From: Pollenia angustigena
Lineage: Eukaryota > Arthropoda > Insecta > Diptera > Polleniidae
NCBI GenBank assembly: GCA_930367215.1
Contig: OV884059.1
Coordinates: 160,454,511-160,518,510, forward strand
DNA: 64,000 bases
Direction of reading: 5' to 3'
In this document: positions 22,749-33,294 of the stretch, one piece after another
Numbering within the stretch: the stretch's first letter is position 1
How the letters are laid out: each line of letters begins with the position of its first letter
Position numbers and translations under genes: made by a program
The notes under the pieces: model-generated
What the model saw: the letters and a program-made list of their open reading frames with translations, nothing else
Told to the model about the DNA's origin: nothing
Database searches by the model: none

Positions 22749-22802
22749 TTATATATATATATATATATGTTCCCGTAGTTCCTATAAGGAGCATAGGGCC
22801 TC
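22749..22802 (-). mobile_element. Second micro-insertion: retrotransposon 3' tip with (TA)n tail
   Basis: A (TA)n run, GTTCCCG, then TAGTTCCTATAAGGAGCATA and GGGCC are flanked by an 11-bp direct repeat AATAAATTCTT (22738-22748, 22803-22813). The unit is nearly identical to 3505-3557 but sits in an unrelated target, so each is an independent insertion of the same 3' end. Confidence 0.75.
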
Positions 22803-23029
22803 AATAAATTCTTATAAATTAAGCCTAAAGAAAAATTTTTTACAAAAAAATTAAATAATTTTTTTTTTACTGTTTTCGGCCATTGGTCGATTTTTCGACC
22901 AGTCCATTTAAAGAGAACTACAAATCGGAAGATAAAATTTTGTGAAAAATATTTTTAATTGAAGTCTCAAAAGCACATCCCTGCAAGAGATTCAAAAAAT
23001 GTCTTTATGGTAGTGGCCAATAATGGGTT

Positions 23030-23105
23030 AACCCACTGACAATAAATTTCAGTTTATCAATAGTAAGAATTGGGATTTTAGCACATTAAAACTAAATCTT
23101 ATTAA
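23030..23105 (+). repeat. Dispersed repeat family C, short fragment
   Basis: CCCACTGACAATAAATTTCA, then TTTATCAATAGTAAGAATTG and TTAGCACATTAAAACTAAAT match the distal end of the 15700-16215 copy. Confidence 0.55.
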
Positions 23106-23347
23106 TGAATATTACCTTTTATTTGGTCAGGGTTGGATTTAAACAAAAGCATGTTCATTAGGGCGATAACTTTTTCACCCTTTTTGCGACTACGGCAAAG
23201 TATAGTCGTGTAGAACATTAAAAGTTATAAATAAAAAATATGATAATTTTTTCGGATTGTTAAAAAAGTTCACGCACGGATCGGGTTGAAGTTTGAAAAC
23301 AACCATTTTTATCACTCGGAAATTTTAAAAAATATACACCTGATATT

Positions 23348-23349
<2 letters not shown>

Positions 23350-23410
<61 letters not shown>
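23350..23410. repeat. (TA)n microsatellite
   Basis: About 30 uninterrupted TA units. The frames that read through it on both strands are artefacts of the repeat. Confidence 0.95.
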
Positions 23411-23412
<2 letters not shown>

Positions 23413-23664
23413 TATACGTATCACCTCAATGATAATTTGGAATTTATCCACTGCTTTAGATTTAAAAATTTTCCTACGGTTAACAATTCATCGAGATTCA
23501 AAATTTCTTGGAAAGTTTTAGAAATTTGATTCCCTGCGTGAGGTTTTTTTTTCGCAAAACGACGGGAGACAGGTGTTTTCATTACTAAAACATTCTGGGC
23601 CACTCCGTGGCACTATGCCAAAAATTTGGTTAAGGCCCTAATGTTCATGTGTGATAGTGTGAAT

Positions 23665-25417
23665 TAGTGCTGGGAAACTATCGATAGACTATCGATATTA
23701 TCGATAGTCTTAAAATATCAAAAATATCGATAGGAAAAATATAAATATCGATATTTTTATTATTTAAAATACAGCTATGAAGACATCTAACAGCAGCTAT
23801 GCACACACAGTTTTTCGCCGCAAATTTTTACTTGCTATTATTAATTCGCGCTGAATTACAGCAATGAAAACAAACAACAAGAATGGCAAGTGGTATGGAT
23901 TGCTTAGCAGTGCTTTTTACTGCTAATTTAAGGCCTTTAAGTCGAAATGTGTACATGTTTATATAGGGACTGAAATGTCAAATAGTTTTGTAATGTAAAA
24001 AATAAATGCAAATCCAAATGCAATTGCAGGCATAAGACAAAACAATGAACGACCATTAGAGGATAAGTCCTTTTTGGGTTTAGAATTAAGAAAATTTTTT
24101 TAAGTTGCAATGGAATATCTTATAGTCCCTGTTACTTCGGTTCCTTAAGAAAGGTACTTATTAATTTTTAATAAACTGCCATCTAAAATAACGTGCGTAA
24201 ATTAGAGCGACTCACCAAAAAAAGTGCTCGATGTACCCTCCTAAAAATGAACCTTGGCCATTTTTAAGATGACATTTTAAATATTTCGGCTCCAGCTTTG
24301 ACCTCTCGTGAGCTGGAGCAGTTTGAAAAAGGGTCTATTTTTGCATGTTTTGTTAATTTGCGAATCTGGTTCCTTACCAACATATACAAATTGGGTATCG
24401 TAAGAAAGGTTTTTTTTTGAGGCGCGTCCAACTGTACATACGATTTGTCCAAGGACGATCGGATTTAGTTTCTAGATCATGTATGGATGAAAATAGGACT
24501 TAGAAAGAAAAAAAGAAATGATCCAAGACTTTTTGGCGGCATATTTTTTTCACAAATTAAAAAAAAATCAAGTCGTGGATCATTTCTTTTTTTCTTTCTT
24601 AGTCCTATTTTATCCATACATGATCTAGAAACTTAATCCGCTATCAAATTAGAGTTCTTACAAAATTGCATTTATATACATTCCAGAGCACCGTGTAAAA
24701 TACATCTAATTTGCAAAAATATAAATTATTTACATACAAAGATAATATACTTGCCAAATGATAAAATTTGGTACCCATATTGCTCTATTTAAAACGAAGG
24801 GTTACCATCCCATTAAAATTTTGTCAAAACGCGAACTAGCACGAATATCAAAAAAAGCTGAGACACGTAGTTAATTAAATCGACTAAAGATTAAAATATG
24901 TTAATTTTGCATTTTTATTACAAACAACCCCGAACAGAAAATCCTTAAAAAAAGGGCATGGATGATCGTCCTTGGACAAATCGTATATACAGTTGGGCGC
25001 GCCTTAAAAAACCCTTTCTTACGATACCCAATTTTTATATGTCGGTAAGGAAACAGATTCTCAAATTAACAAAACATGCAAAAACAGACCCTTTTTCAAA
25101 CTGTTAAAACTCACGAGAGGTCAAAGCTAGAGCCGAAATATTTAAAATGTCATCTTAAAAATGTCCAAAGTTCATTTTTAGGAGGGTACATCGAGCACGA
25201 ATTTTGCTTCCACACAACTTGAGTCGCTCTAGCGTATATACATACGTCTCATACATTCAATTAAGTGATAAAAACAACGAACTGTAGCCTTATAAAAAAA
25301 TAATAAACATTTACAAGTACAAACATTCAGTCGATAGTAATATCGATATATCGATAGTGAAATCTGAACTATCGATAAATATCGATAGTAGAAAATATCG
25401 ATAGTATCCCAGCACTA
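23665..25417. mobile_element. hAT element, 1753 bp, with TATCGATA arrays at both ends
   Basis: The ends are TAGTGCTGGGAAACTATCG and the complement of TAGTGCTGGGATACTATCG, flanked by perfect 8-bp GTGTGAAT repeats (23657-23664, 25418-25425). The YAGTG start and the 8-bp duplication fitting nTnnnnAn identify a hAT. TATCGATA occurs five times within about 90 bp of the left end and five times in the last 90 bp. TATCGATA is the DRE consensus bound in Drosophila by DREF, itself a hAT-derived protein. The interior is a large foldback and AT-rich sequence with no transposase, so the copy is non-autonomous. Confidence 0.85.
24203..25232. mobile_element. Double foldback nested in the hAT
   Basis: The outer arms are about 24203-24470 and 24960-25232. 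They start AGAGCGACTCA and share GTGCTCGATGTACCCTCCTA, then TTTAAGATGACATTTTAAAT and TTGTCCAAGGACGATC. Immediately inside the left arm lies a second palindrome (about 24470-24640) whose arms read CTAGATCATGTATGGAT and AAAGAAATGATCC with their complements. The spacer from 24640 to 24950 is unique and AT-rich. The small frame at 24264-24452 lies in the arm and is not a gene. Confidence 0.75.
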
Positions 25418-25425
25418 GTGTGAAT

Positions 25426-27029
25426 ACAAACTTTAATAGATAATTAGATTAGATAGACAGTCGCAACAAAACTCATTAGTTTTCTTACTTACAACGTATT
25501 ATGGAATACGTAAGACTTGTGAGATAGTATAAAGTACGCTTTAGTTAGACCTCTTTAAACACCTTCTCTCTGTCTCTACTCGTTACTATTCCATAAATCA
25601 TCTACATAAACTTAATCGTTTTCCAGATAATTACACTATTAACACACAATTTCTATTTTTTTTTTTTTTTTATTAATTATTATTTTTCTTTTTAAATTCT
25701 TTTAAATTCTTCCTCCTTCAAAAACTTTTCAAATTTTTCAACTTAACTGACAATTATGCAGTCACTTTGGCCGTGTACATACAAATATATTTCTTGAAAG
25801 TTTCCCGGAGTTTTTTATATTCGTTATTCACTTTATAAAAGCATCTCAAACCCAATTGCATTATTGCCATTTCAAAAAAATTCTTTTAGAGTGTTCAAAG
25901 TTTTCCGATGGTCTTTAATCTTTTGTTCGTGTTTTATGCAAATTCTTTTTGATTTTATTTCATTACGTTTCATTTGCACTTGAAAAACGAATTTATTTTA
26001 TTCAATTTCACTAAACTTCATTTTGCATAAAGACGTTGAATCGAGAGAATGAGCAAAAATATGGCTGACTAACTGTATAAAAGGGGAAACGAAGATGGAA
26101 TAAATTTTAAAGTTCCTCCAAATGTTGTTGTGTTTATCAAATGTTATTAAAACAATTTGCTAAAGTTTTCCTTATAAATTCGGGAATGACGATGGTGATG
26201 GTGATGGAAAGTGAGAAAGAAAAGTTTTGAATTGTTTTAAAATTGTACAGTTTTCTTAGAAATTTTTATAAGATGATAAATGGGGGTAAGTTTCAATTTA
26301 AAGTTGTTTTAAATTACCCAATTTTTTTAAATCTTCTGTTTTTTTATTTGAAATTAAATTTATTTAAACAGTTAGATTTTTTTAGTGCCCCCATTTAAGT
26401 TTTGTTGCATCTTCTGTCTTCTGCTTACTCACAAGGTTAAATTTACTTGACGTTAACAAATCTCGACATCTCTCAAAAATGTTTTTATTTTCACTTAATA
26501 AATTCGCTTAACAAAAAAAAAAAAAAAAAAAGAAAAAAAAATATTGAGTACAAGTGTTGGGTAATTGTGAGTGCTTGTGAAGGTAAAATACGAGTAGTAC
26601 TTGAGCGAATACTACACCAGCTACAACTACAACAAGTTGAAAACATTTTGAATATTTTGTTAACCTGAAGTGTTGCAGGCAGGAAATAAACAAATTTGTG
26701 TTGTGTGTTTTTGGAGTCGTTTTGATGAAGAGGCAAAAATAGATTTTACTTCTGTAAAAAATTGTTATGTATGCATGCATCAATAATAAAATTTATTCGT
26801 TAACTATGGCAATAGAGTGAAAGCAATACAGCATTGCGAAGTTGTTAAAAAGTTTTGCGAAAACCTAAAATTAATGCTTAATTTGTTAGATGAATTTGTG
26901 AAGATATTCGAAGCAAATTTATCTTGAATTTTAAAAGGATTGGTATAATTTGTTAAAGGATCAATAATAAAGCAAAACTAGCCTAATAAAGTGATTTGAT
27001 CAACAACTTTTTCCAAAGTTTTCCAATGT
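25426..27029. other. AT-rich stretch, no supported gene
   Basis: Low-complexity runs include a poly-T at about 25658-25671 and a poly-A at about 26513-26540. A TATAAAAG word lies at about 26076 but no exon could be tied to it. The frames at 26447-26783 are dominated by the A run. Confidence 0.5.
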
Positions 27030-27935
27030 TCTTTCTATACCCTCCACGACTAGTTGTGAATGAAGGTTTACCAAGTTTGTAATTCCATTTAAAACTTTTT
27101 TTGTTATTCATCTAAGAACCCATAAAGTATGTATGCTGGGGTCCCTACGTAATTCTAAGTCGATTTAGCCATGTTCTTCCATCTGTCATTCTGTCGGTCT
27201 ATTGAAAAAACGGTCACATTATAATATTTATTAATAATACCATACTATTATTATCTCCCCTCTAACCACTTAACTCAGACTTTCCTAAAAAAAAACTTTC
27301 ATAGTGTGAACCTAGACTTTTTATTGCAATTTCTTTTCAAGTTTCCTAAAATTTTCCCGTAATATTTATATGTAAAAACGACTTTTAACCCATTAAGGCC
27401 CGATCCATGATCCCATTGATCCTATAATGATGAATATTTTAAAATTTTATTGTTTATACCTAAATATGAAAGAACACAAATTTCGGGCAAATCGGATACG
27501 TAGGAGCCCAAATAACCCCCGTTGCGAAAACGCAACGTTGGGCCTTAACGATATAAAAATTAAGCGCATTTGCAAACATTTTAAATTATTATTATATATT
27601 TATTCACGTCTTAAGGCAAAAAAAATTAAAAAAGATATTCATATACATTTCATTTTTAATTCAATTATGATATGCTCTAATTGATCGGTCAATAATTTAC
27701 AATAGGCCCCATGCAAAGCCCACTCTCGAAAAACACTTTAGTACGCCTAAAACCATAACAAATAATTCTATTGCAATAAATTTTGTTCCGTCAGAGTTTT
27801 ATATCACACTGTCAACTTTCGTAAAGATCGGTTCATAATTAACCACAGGTCCAATATAATTCCCACTCCTGAAATATCCTAGCTGTTAGTGGATGGTATA
27901 AAATATTTGGCAAAGCCGAATAAAGCACTCTTACT
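27030..27935. repeat. Dispersed ATACCCTCCAC / GCACTCTTACT repeat, near-complete copy
   Basis: It begins TATACCCTCCACGAC, has a TTATTCATCTAAGAACCCAT block and a CGATTTAGCCATGTTC block, and ends GCCGAATAAAGCACTCTTAC. Both termini match other partial copies in the window (37398, 47905, 6291, 59405). It is interrupted by a TTAA-flanked MITE at 27397-27544. It is non-coding; the family is common in flies but I do not name it. Confidence 0.6.
27397..27544. mobile_element. TTAA-flanked MITE, 148 bp (piggyBac-like target)
   Basis: TTAA lies on both sides (27393-27396, 27545-27548). The ends are GGCCC/GGGCC, with a GTTGCGAAAACGCAACG palindrome just inside the right end. The same right end recurs at 30974-30995. 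TTAA duplication is the piggyBac hallmark, but no transposase is present. Confidence 0.65.
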
Positions 27936-28698
27936 GGTTTTTCTTTAATATCCTGGGAGAGGATAATTTCACATTACTTGTTCGATTTTCTCTTACTGTA
28001 CCTTTTGAAGTTACCCTGGGGGAAATTTGTATCAATTGATCCAACAGACTGGTCCTGGAATTTGTGAAAATAGAACAAGTTCAAAAAGATAGAATCCATT
28101 ACCAGTGAAAGGAGAACTTATCATCTAACTGGTATATTAAGAACAAAAAGGTTAAAAAAGTAAGGAATTACAGTACAGTCTTCACCGATAGTGTGACACT
28201 TTTTTTGTGACTTTCTAAAATTTGGTTCTTAAATTTAGTTCTGGGGACTCGTTTTATAGAAATAATACTACATTGTATCGAAATAATCCTACATTGTTTT
28301 AACTATATGGTGTCAATTGACCAATGGCAACCCCATGTTAAAGTGATAGATATTATTCATATAAAGTGTTAGAACTAAAACCGGTCTCTATCACCAAAGA
28401 CCTATCACGGGACTTCTTTGGTGTAAGTTCGCTTCCCTCTAGGAAAATAACACACTTTCGGCATAAGAAAAAAAAAAGAAATTGTCATACAGAATTTACC
28501 TACTGCGAAATATCCTGCATTTTAAAAATTGGCCATTAATTTGAAAAAATTTAAAAAATTATCGAACATTTCAAAACACATAAATAACAACAATTTATTA
28601 TTAACATATATGCAAGTTTTTATTTTGTTGTTTTAAATAGCAAGTGATTGTATAAATATATTTTATTTGATAATTGTATGTAATTTTTATATGGTATA
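27936..28698. other. AT-rich stretch, nothing assigned
   Basis: Short words such as GGTCTCTATCACCAAAGACC (28383-28402) occur, but no coding or repeat identity is recognised. Confidence 0.45.
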
Positions 28699-29668
28699 GG
28701 CCCAGTGTTGCGTTTTCGCATCACGGATATATCCAATCATAAAAAAAGTCTCAAATGTCACATAGGGGTTTTTTGCCAATCTAGCCGGACATTAAGCAAA
28801 AAATTAAATTTAAGAAATGGAAAAATTTAAGTACGCAGCTCGACAGACAACAAAGTTCTGCATCGTATAGTGAATTTTCAAGTCTTTTGCTTGAGGTTTG
28901 TGGTTTTGGGACACTGTTAAAACCAGGAAAGTTGATTAAATTGCATGCGTGTTCATTGAATTTTTATGGTTTTGGGAGGTTTACAATATATTTTTTTGTA
29001 GATAAACGAATAAAGATTTTACATTGATTTTCTTTTCTGTGAAAGACTATATAAACAGCTAATATGAAAATTTTTAGAAAAATTTTATTAGAAGTTTTTA
29101 TGATTAAAAAATTAGTTCGAAATTGAAAAAAACGATTTTTTTGTTCACTTTTTTGTAAAAAAAAAAAAATTAAAAGGTTTTTGAAGGTGAAGCCCGCTGA
29201 GTTCTTAAAAATGTTATACATCACGATAAAATTTGAAATCTCTACTTTTAAATTAAAAAAAAAAAAAACGTTGCGCCATTTTTTTTTATGATTTTTTGAA
29301 AATTTCACCTTTTTTCTGTTTTTGCTCATCTTGCATAGGTACATATGATAGACCCTTTCGTCAGTCATAAAATGTTTTGGTTCTACGTAGATGTTTTTTA
29401 TTTAAATTATTACATCTAAGACTAATATTACCTGTGTAAAAAAGGGATGTGCGGAACAGTAAGTAACGGGTTTTAACCACCTGTGCGGCCGCTAAATGAC
29501 GTTATTTTATGGAGCAAAATAAATTTACCTGTTTTGCATAACTTTTAAAATCATTAACAACAAAAATAATATATAATAAAAAATCAAATCTGGGCTCTAG
29601 GTACTTAGTTTTTTTTAATATATATTGTGGTTATAGCATAAAATTGTTATCAGAACCATTTTGAAGCT

Positions 29669-30042
29669 TTGAGAGTAAAATGGAAAAAGTGTATAATACA
29701 TGGCGCAACTGTAATGAATGAGGCATATTGTTGCCTTTTGGGCTATTATCAGAAGAAGCGTCTGAGGCACGAAATAAACATTTTCGGCTTTACAGGCAGA
29801 ATTTTGCTAGAAAGTTTTCGAGGGTTAAGTGTAACAAAGATATTATTAATAGACTTTTGCTCAGTTCTGACCCACTGATTACTAGTATAAGACCAACTCC
29901 AAAAAAAAAGTCATTACCCTTTACGAAAGAAGCAATTTCTTTTATGCTTCCAACTGTACTTGGCTCTGAAGAGAATTCAGGTTTAGAAGAGGATTTTGAA
30001 GAAGCAGACGAAGAAGAACCATGGCACTCATCATCATCTTAG
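29669..30042 (+). pseudogene. Transib/RAG1-like transposase, C-terminal fragment
   Basis: Two overlapping frames combine. The first (29669-29878) opens with CIIHGATVMNEAYC. The second (29728-30042) has LPFGLLSEEASEARNKHFR, then RQNFARKFSRVKCNKDIIN and LLLSSDPLITSIRPTP, ending in an acidic, serine-rich tail and TAG. The order HG..., then (S)EEA.EARNK..R..R...ARK.SR, then a helix, parallels the RAG1 C-terminus around its last catalytic glutamate, and this pattern is conserved in insect Transib-like proteins. A frameshift near 29725 and loss of the upstream catalytic aspartates show it is dead. If the family assignment is wrong, it is still clearly a conserved transposon-derived protein. Confidence 0.55.
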
Positions 30043-30225
30043 TGCAAAAGAGAAGTTATTTTAAATAAAATTTGCTGTAACTATTATAAATAAGTTATAA
30101 TTATGAATATATTAATTATTTTCAGATAAATTAAATACTACAAAATACATAAAAGTCACATAAAATCTTAAAAATTAATATGTTTTGGAAATTAGCAAAA
30201 AAAAATTTTTTTTACAGGGTCGTTC

Positions 30226-30247
30226 CGGGGGAGGGGGGGGGGGGGGG
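30226..30247 (+). repeat. Poly-G tract
   Basis: About 15 consecutive G preceded by GGGGGA, then TTGGAGGG. It is highly atypical for this AT-rich sequence and could form a G-quadruplex or mark a sequencing/assembly problem. Confidence 0.9.
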
Positions 30248-31085
30248 TTGGAGGGATACCTCCCCCTACCCATAAAAGTTCAAAAATTTAATTTGTATAG
30301 TATTAAGGCGTTAGTAATCTATTTCTTTTAATATTTAAATTTTTTTTTAAATATTATTTTATGTAACCGCCCTCAAAAGGGGGCGGGGGTGAAAAGTGTA
30401 ATTTTACGATTTAATGGGTCTAATTTTAACTTTCGTTAAAAGTTGCATTTGCCAAACAAAAGTATGGGAAAACTTTAAAAAAACTGGAATTTTTCAGAGG
30501 TTGGATTAGTTCTTCTAGGGGGAACCTTTTCCTCCTTGGTCCGATTTTATTTATTTTTGAGGTTTACCTGCCTATGACAATATCACATATTTCTGCCGAT
30601 TCATCGATCTAGGGGCACTCAATAACTTTTAAGAAGCAATATAAGCTAAAACAAAAAGTAATGTCCGGCTAGATTGGCAAAAAACCCCTATGTGCGATGA
30701 TTGGAATTTCCAGTAGAAATATTAATGTTCATATGTTAGCTACCTCCTTCAGAAGTTTTAGATAGGTATATTATATATAACTTTATTTTTTTAACTTTTT
30801 TCAAAAGTACCCAAAAAACAGGAAAAATTAAAAATTTTTTAAAAAAAAAAAACTTATGTATGATAAAAATCCAAAAACAGGTCGATTAGATATTAAGTTT
30901 AATTTTATTTCACTGTGCTTTATAACAATATCACGAAACAACAAAATGCCTGAGGGGAGGTTTAAGTGAACGTTGCGAAAACGCAACGCTGGGCCTTAAT
31001 GGTTAAAATAACCAAGTGGAATTTTTTAATGTATTTAAAGACTTATTGAGGATTTTGTGGAAAATGTTTTTGTTAAATATTTTAA

Positions 31086-31320
31086 CTCATTATATCCCTT
31101 TTTGTCTGATGCTTCGGTATTTAATTATGGAGCACTATCTGGGCCTTCAATATAGAGGTGAACTTTTGGGTGCCAAAACAAAAATTCTTCGAATCATCAC
31201 ATCCGCTGCCTGGTATTCAAAAAACACACACATTCACAATGACCTCAAGGTGACATCATTTTAAACTATGTTTAAACAGTATTCAATAAAATATTTAAAA
31301 AGGCTAAGTGAGAAGAAATA
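31086..31320 (+). pseudogene. Jockey-type RT C-terminal fragment, degenerate
   Basis: The frame gives MLRYLIMEHYLGLQYRGELL, then KTKILRIITSAAWYSKNTHI and HNDLKVTSF, which parallels the LWG...LQ...KTLR.I..APWY.KN..IH.DL.I..V signature of the intact-frame fragment at 11065-11343. A stop follows, and the related words FKQYSIKYLKRLSE continue in another frame to about 31310. Only some 70 residues remain and no poly(A) tail is evident, so this is an older relic than the 11-kb copy. Confidence 0.6.
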
Positions 31321-31655
31321 CTGCAGGACTTATCCGACCAAAAGATCGCTAAAGACCTACAAATGTGAACGGGATCCGTGATTAGAAGAATTTTCGTTCG
31401 GCATTGGTAGAAAGTAAACTTAAGAATTATAATATATTTATATTTAAGGAAAACATTGTGATTAATTATAACAATTTACTAAAATGGGAGAACTTTAGCA
31501 CCCTCTAAACTGACACCCAGACGTAAAGGTTCAAAATGCTACTACACGTATATTTCTGCTCTTGATTTCCTCTGCCGGAATCTATCGTAAGAATCTTGTT
31601 ATTCGTTTTTAATATTGAACAGTGTAATTTAACAAAATTTCGTCGAATACATTAC

Positions 31656-31852
31656 CAGCCAGGCGTATGATGCCACACGTTAACGTAAGCATAGAAAATT
31701 ACATTTAAAACAAAAACAAATTTTAGATTTCACGTTAACGTTCGCATAGAAAATTACATTTAAAACAAAAACAAATTTGTTTTTGAAATTGTTTTTGTTT
31801 TAAATGTGATTTTCTATACGAATGTTAGCGTGTGACATCGTGGGCCTGGCTG
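31656..31852. mobile_element. MITE with CAGCCAGG ends and internal tandem duplication
   Basis: The ends CAGCCAGGCGTATGATG and the complement of CAGCCAGGCCCACGATG continue through CACACG. Inside, a unit of about 55 bp beginning CACGTTAACGT is tandemly duplicated (about 31676-31730 and 31731-31784), then faces its complement, giving a long hairpin. Confidence 0.6.
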
Positions 31853-32175
31853 TAAATGTTTTGTTTAGAAAATTAAAAAAAATATTCTTTATGAAGTGCG
31901 ATGAATTAACGTATGCGGAATAAAATATGGAGTGACAAATAAGCAGAATTAAAAATGTATATTAGGTATTAAAAAATCAAAGGTAATATGCAGTTCTTAA
32001 AATACACAACTTGAACTTATTTTACAAAATGCTATCTGGTCACATCGATAGGTTTTTTTTCATATTTTGAGGCACCCTACGTACGGATAGCCTCTTGAAT
32101 CACCTTTGTGTGCATTTTCTATAACATCCATTTAATTTGAGTGATAAAACAGTCTAGGATTCTTGGTTCCTTTCC

Positions 32176-32522
32176 CTATTTGTAGAAATTTCTTTTCAAA
32201 TTCGCCTTACAAGTTTGAATTGGTGTCCATGTATGAGCGTCCATTATAAAGAAGCTCCCATCATCCATGATACGATTCATGGCCAGCCTGCGGCAAAAAA
32301 ATTTTGTAACAAAGCCCGTATTATATGTTTGATGATAACTGATTCTTTTCTGAGACTGCTGGAACGAGTTTCTTTGCATAGTTGACTACTCTGATACATA
32401 TGTGCTACGTACTTCTTTTTTTTCAACTCGTTTCGTTTATTTGACAACGCATGGTAAGATTTTGAAGTATATCCGGCAATTTCTACCTGCAACATAACTC
32501 GAGTTTGGTTCCATTGTATCAA
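32176..32522 (-). pseudogene. Tc1/mariner-superfamily transposase fragment
   Basis: Two overlapping minus-strand frames give a VEIAGYTSKSYHALSNKR start, then ELKKKKYVAHMYQSSQLCKE and, in the shifted frame, KFFCRRLAMNRIMDDGSFFI followed by MDAHTWTP. The MDD preceded by a hydrophobic run resembles the first catalytic aspartate region (IMDDE.Y) of a Tc1/mariner-superfamily lineage found in insects. The fragment is short, frameshifted and lacks the later catalytic residues. Identification is by motif resemblance only. Confidence 0.45.
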
Positions 32523-32831
32523 AAATTTTTACCGGATCATCGCTTTTACTGTCTTATAAACAAAAAAATTTTCAATTCGGATTCCAGAAAAGTGACGAGA
32601 AAATTACAATTTTCTTTAATTAGGATTATTTTCACAAAATGTACAAATCAACTTACGACCTTCTAATTCGTTTTATGATATTTTTTCTACTTATTATCAA
32701 TTTATTGAACTGATAGTAATTGGGAAAGTGCCGTTACTTTTTCCATATTTTGTTTTTATATAACCTTTTGTTTTATTTTTGCACTGATGGTTGAAAATGA
32801 CTTCATATTTCATTCCGCATACCTTAAGACT

Positions 32832-33294
32832 AGTACTCTGTTAAAATTTGCGAATTATTTCACATGAAAATTTTGACATGTATCGATGTTACCTATCATG
32901 CGAGTTTGTACAATTTGCCGATTTTATTCCTGCAAAGTATGCGACATTGTTTTGCGTATGTAAACAAACCCCACATGTATTTTACTAAAAATAATTTTTT
33001 TTTAATAAAAAAGAAAGGTAATATGTATAAAAAACTGTTACCGGTTGTGTTATACTAATTTTTTATTTCTTATTAAATAATCAGTTCATTCTTTTTTGCT
33101 TAAAATTCCACGTGAAATAAGTGCAGCTTACATTATTTCGCAATTGTAAAAAAATGTTGCCAGAAACATTTCGGAACTTTTTCACGAAATGAACAGAGTA
33201 CAACTCTATCAACATTATTTCATAGATATTCCGCACAAGTTTTTTTTCATATGCGTTTTGACAACATTTCACGTGAAATGTTGAACAGAGTACC
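32832..33294. mobile_element. Element with GTACTCTGTT ends
   Basis: GTACTCTGTTAAA near 32833 and its complement TTGAACAGAGTAC at 33281-33293 bound the stretch. An additional GAACAGAGTAC occurs inside near 33190. ATTTCACGTGAAAT palindromes are frequent. The frames at 32864-33058 and 33081-33272 show no domain. Confidence 0.45.

Larger units (their letters stand above)
28759..30694 (+). mobile_element. 1.94-kb DNA transposon with perfect 36-bp TIR
   Basis: CACATAGGGGTTTTTTGCCA followed by ATCTAGCCGGACATTA is repeated in exact complement at the right end (30659-30694). The interior carries a coding fragment resembling the C-terminal part of RAG1/Transib-type transposases, and a striking G run near 30226-30247. 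The CAC start of the inverted repeat agrees with that superfamily, though the rest of the heptamer and a 5-bp duplication are not clear. Confidence 0.7.
28699..30995. mobile_element. Second TTAA-family MITE, split by a larger element
   Basis: The left end GGCCCAGTGTTGCGTTTTCG and right end CGAAAACGCAACGCTGGGCC are inverted repeats of the family at 27397-27544. TTAA follows the right end (30996-30999); the left flank is TATA, one change away. Removing the 1.94-kb element inside leaves about 360 bp, a plausible MITE length. Confidence 0.55.

Noticed and set aside
26070..26100. TATAAAAG promoter-like word
   Set aside because: No supported transcript or exon follows; such words are frequent in AT-rich DNA.
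28964..29368. 134-codon minus-strand frame
   Set aside because: It is composed of poly-A/T-encoded Phe and Lys runs inside a transposon and has no domain.
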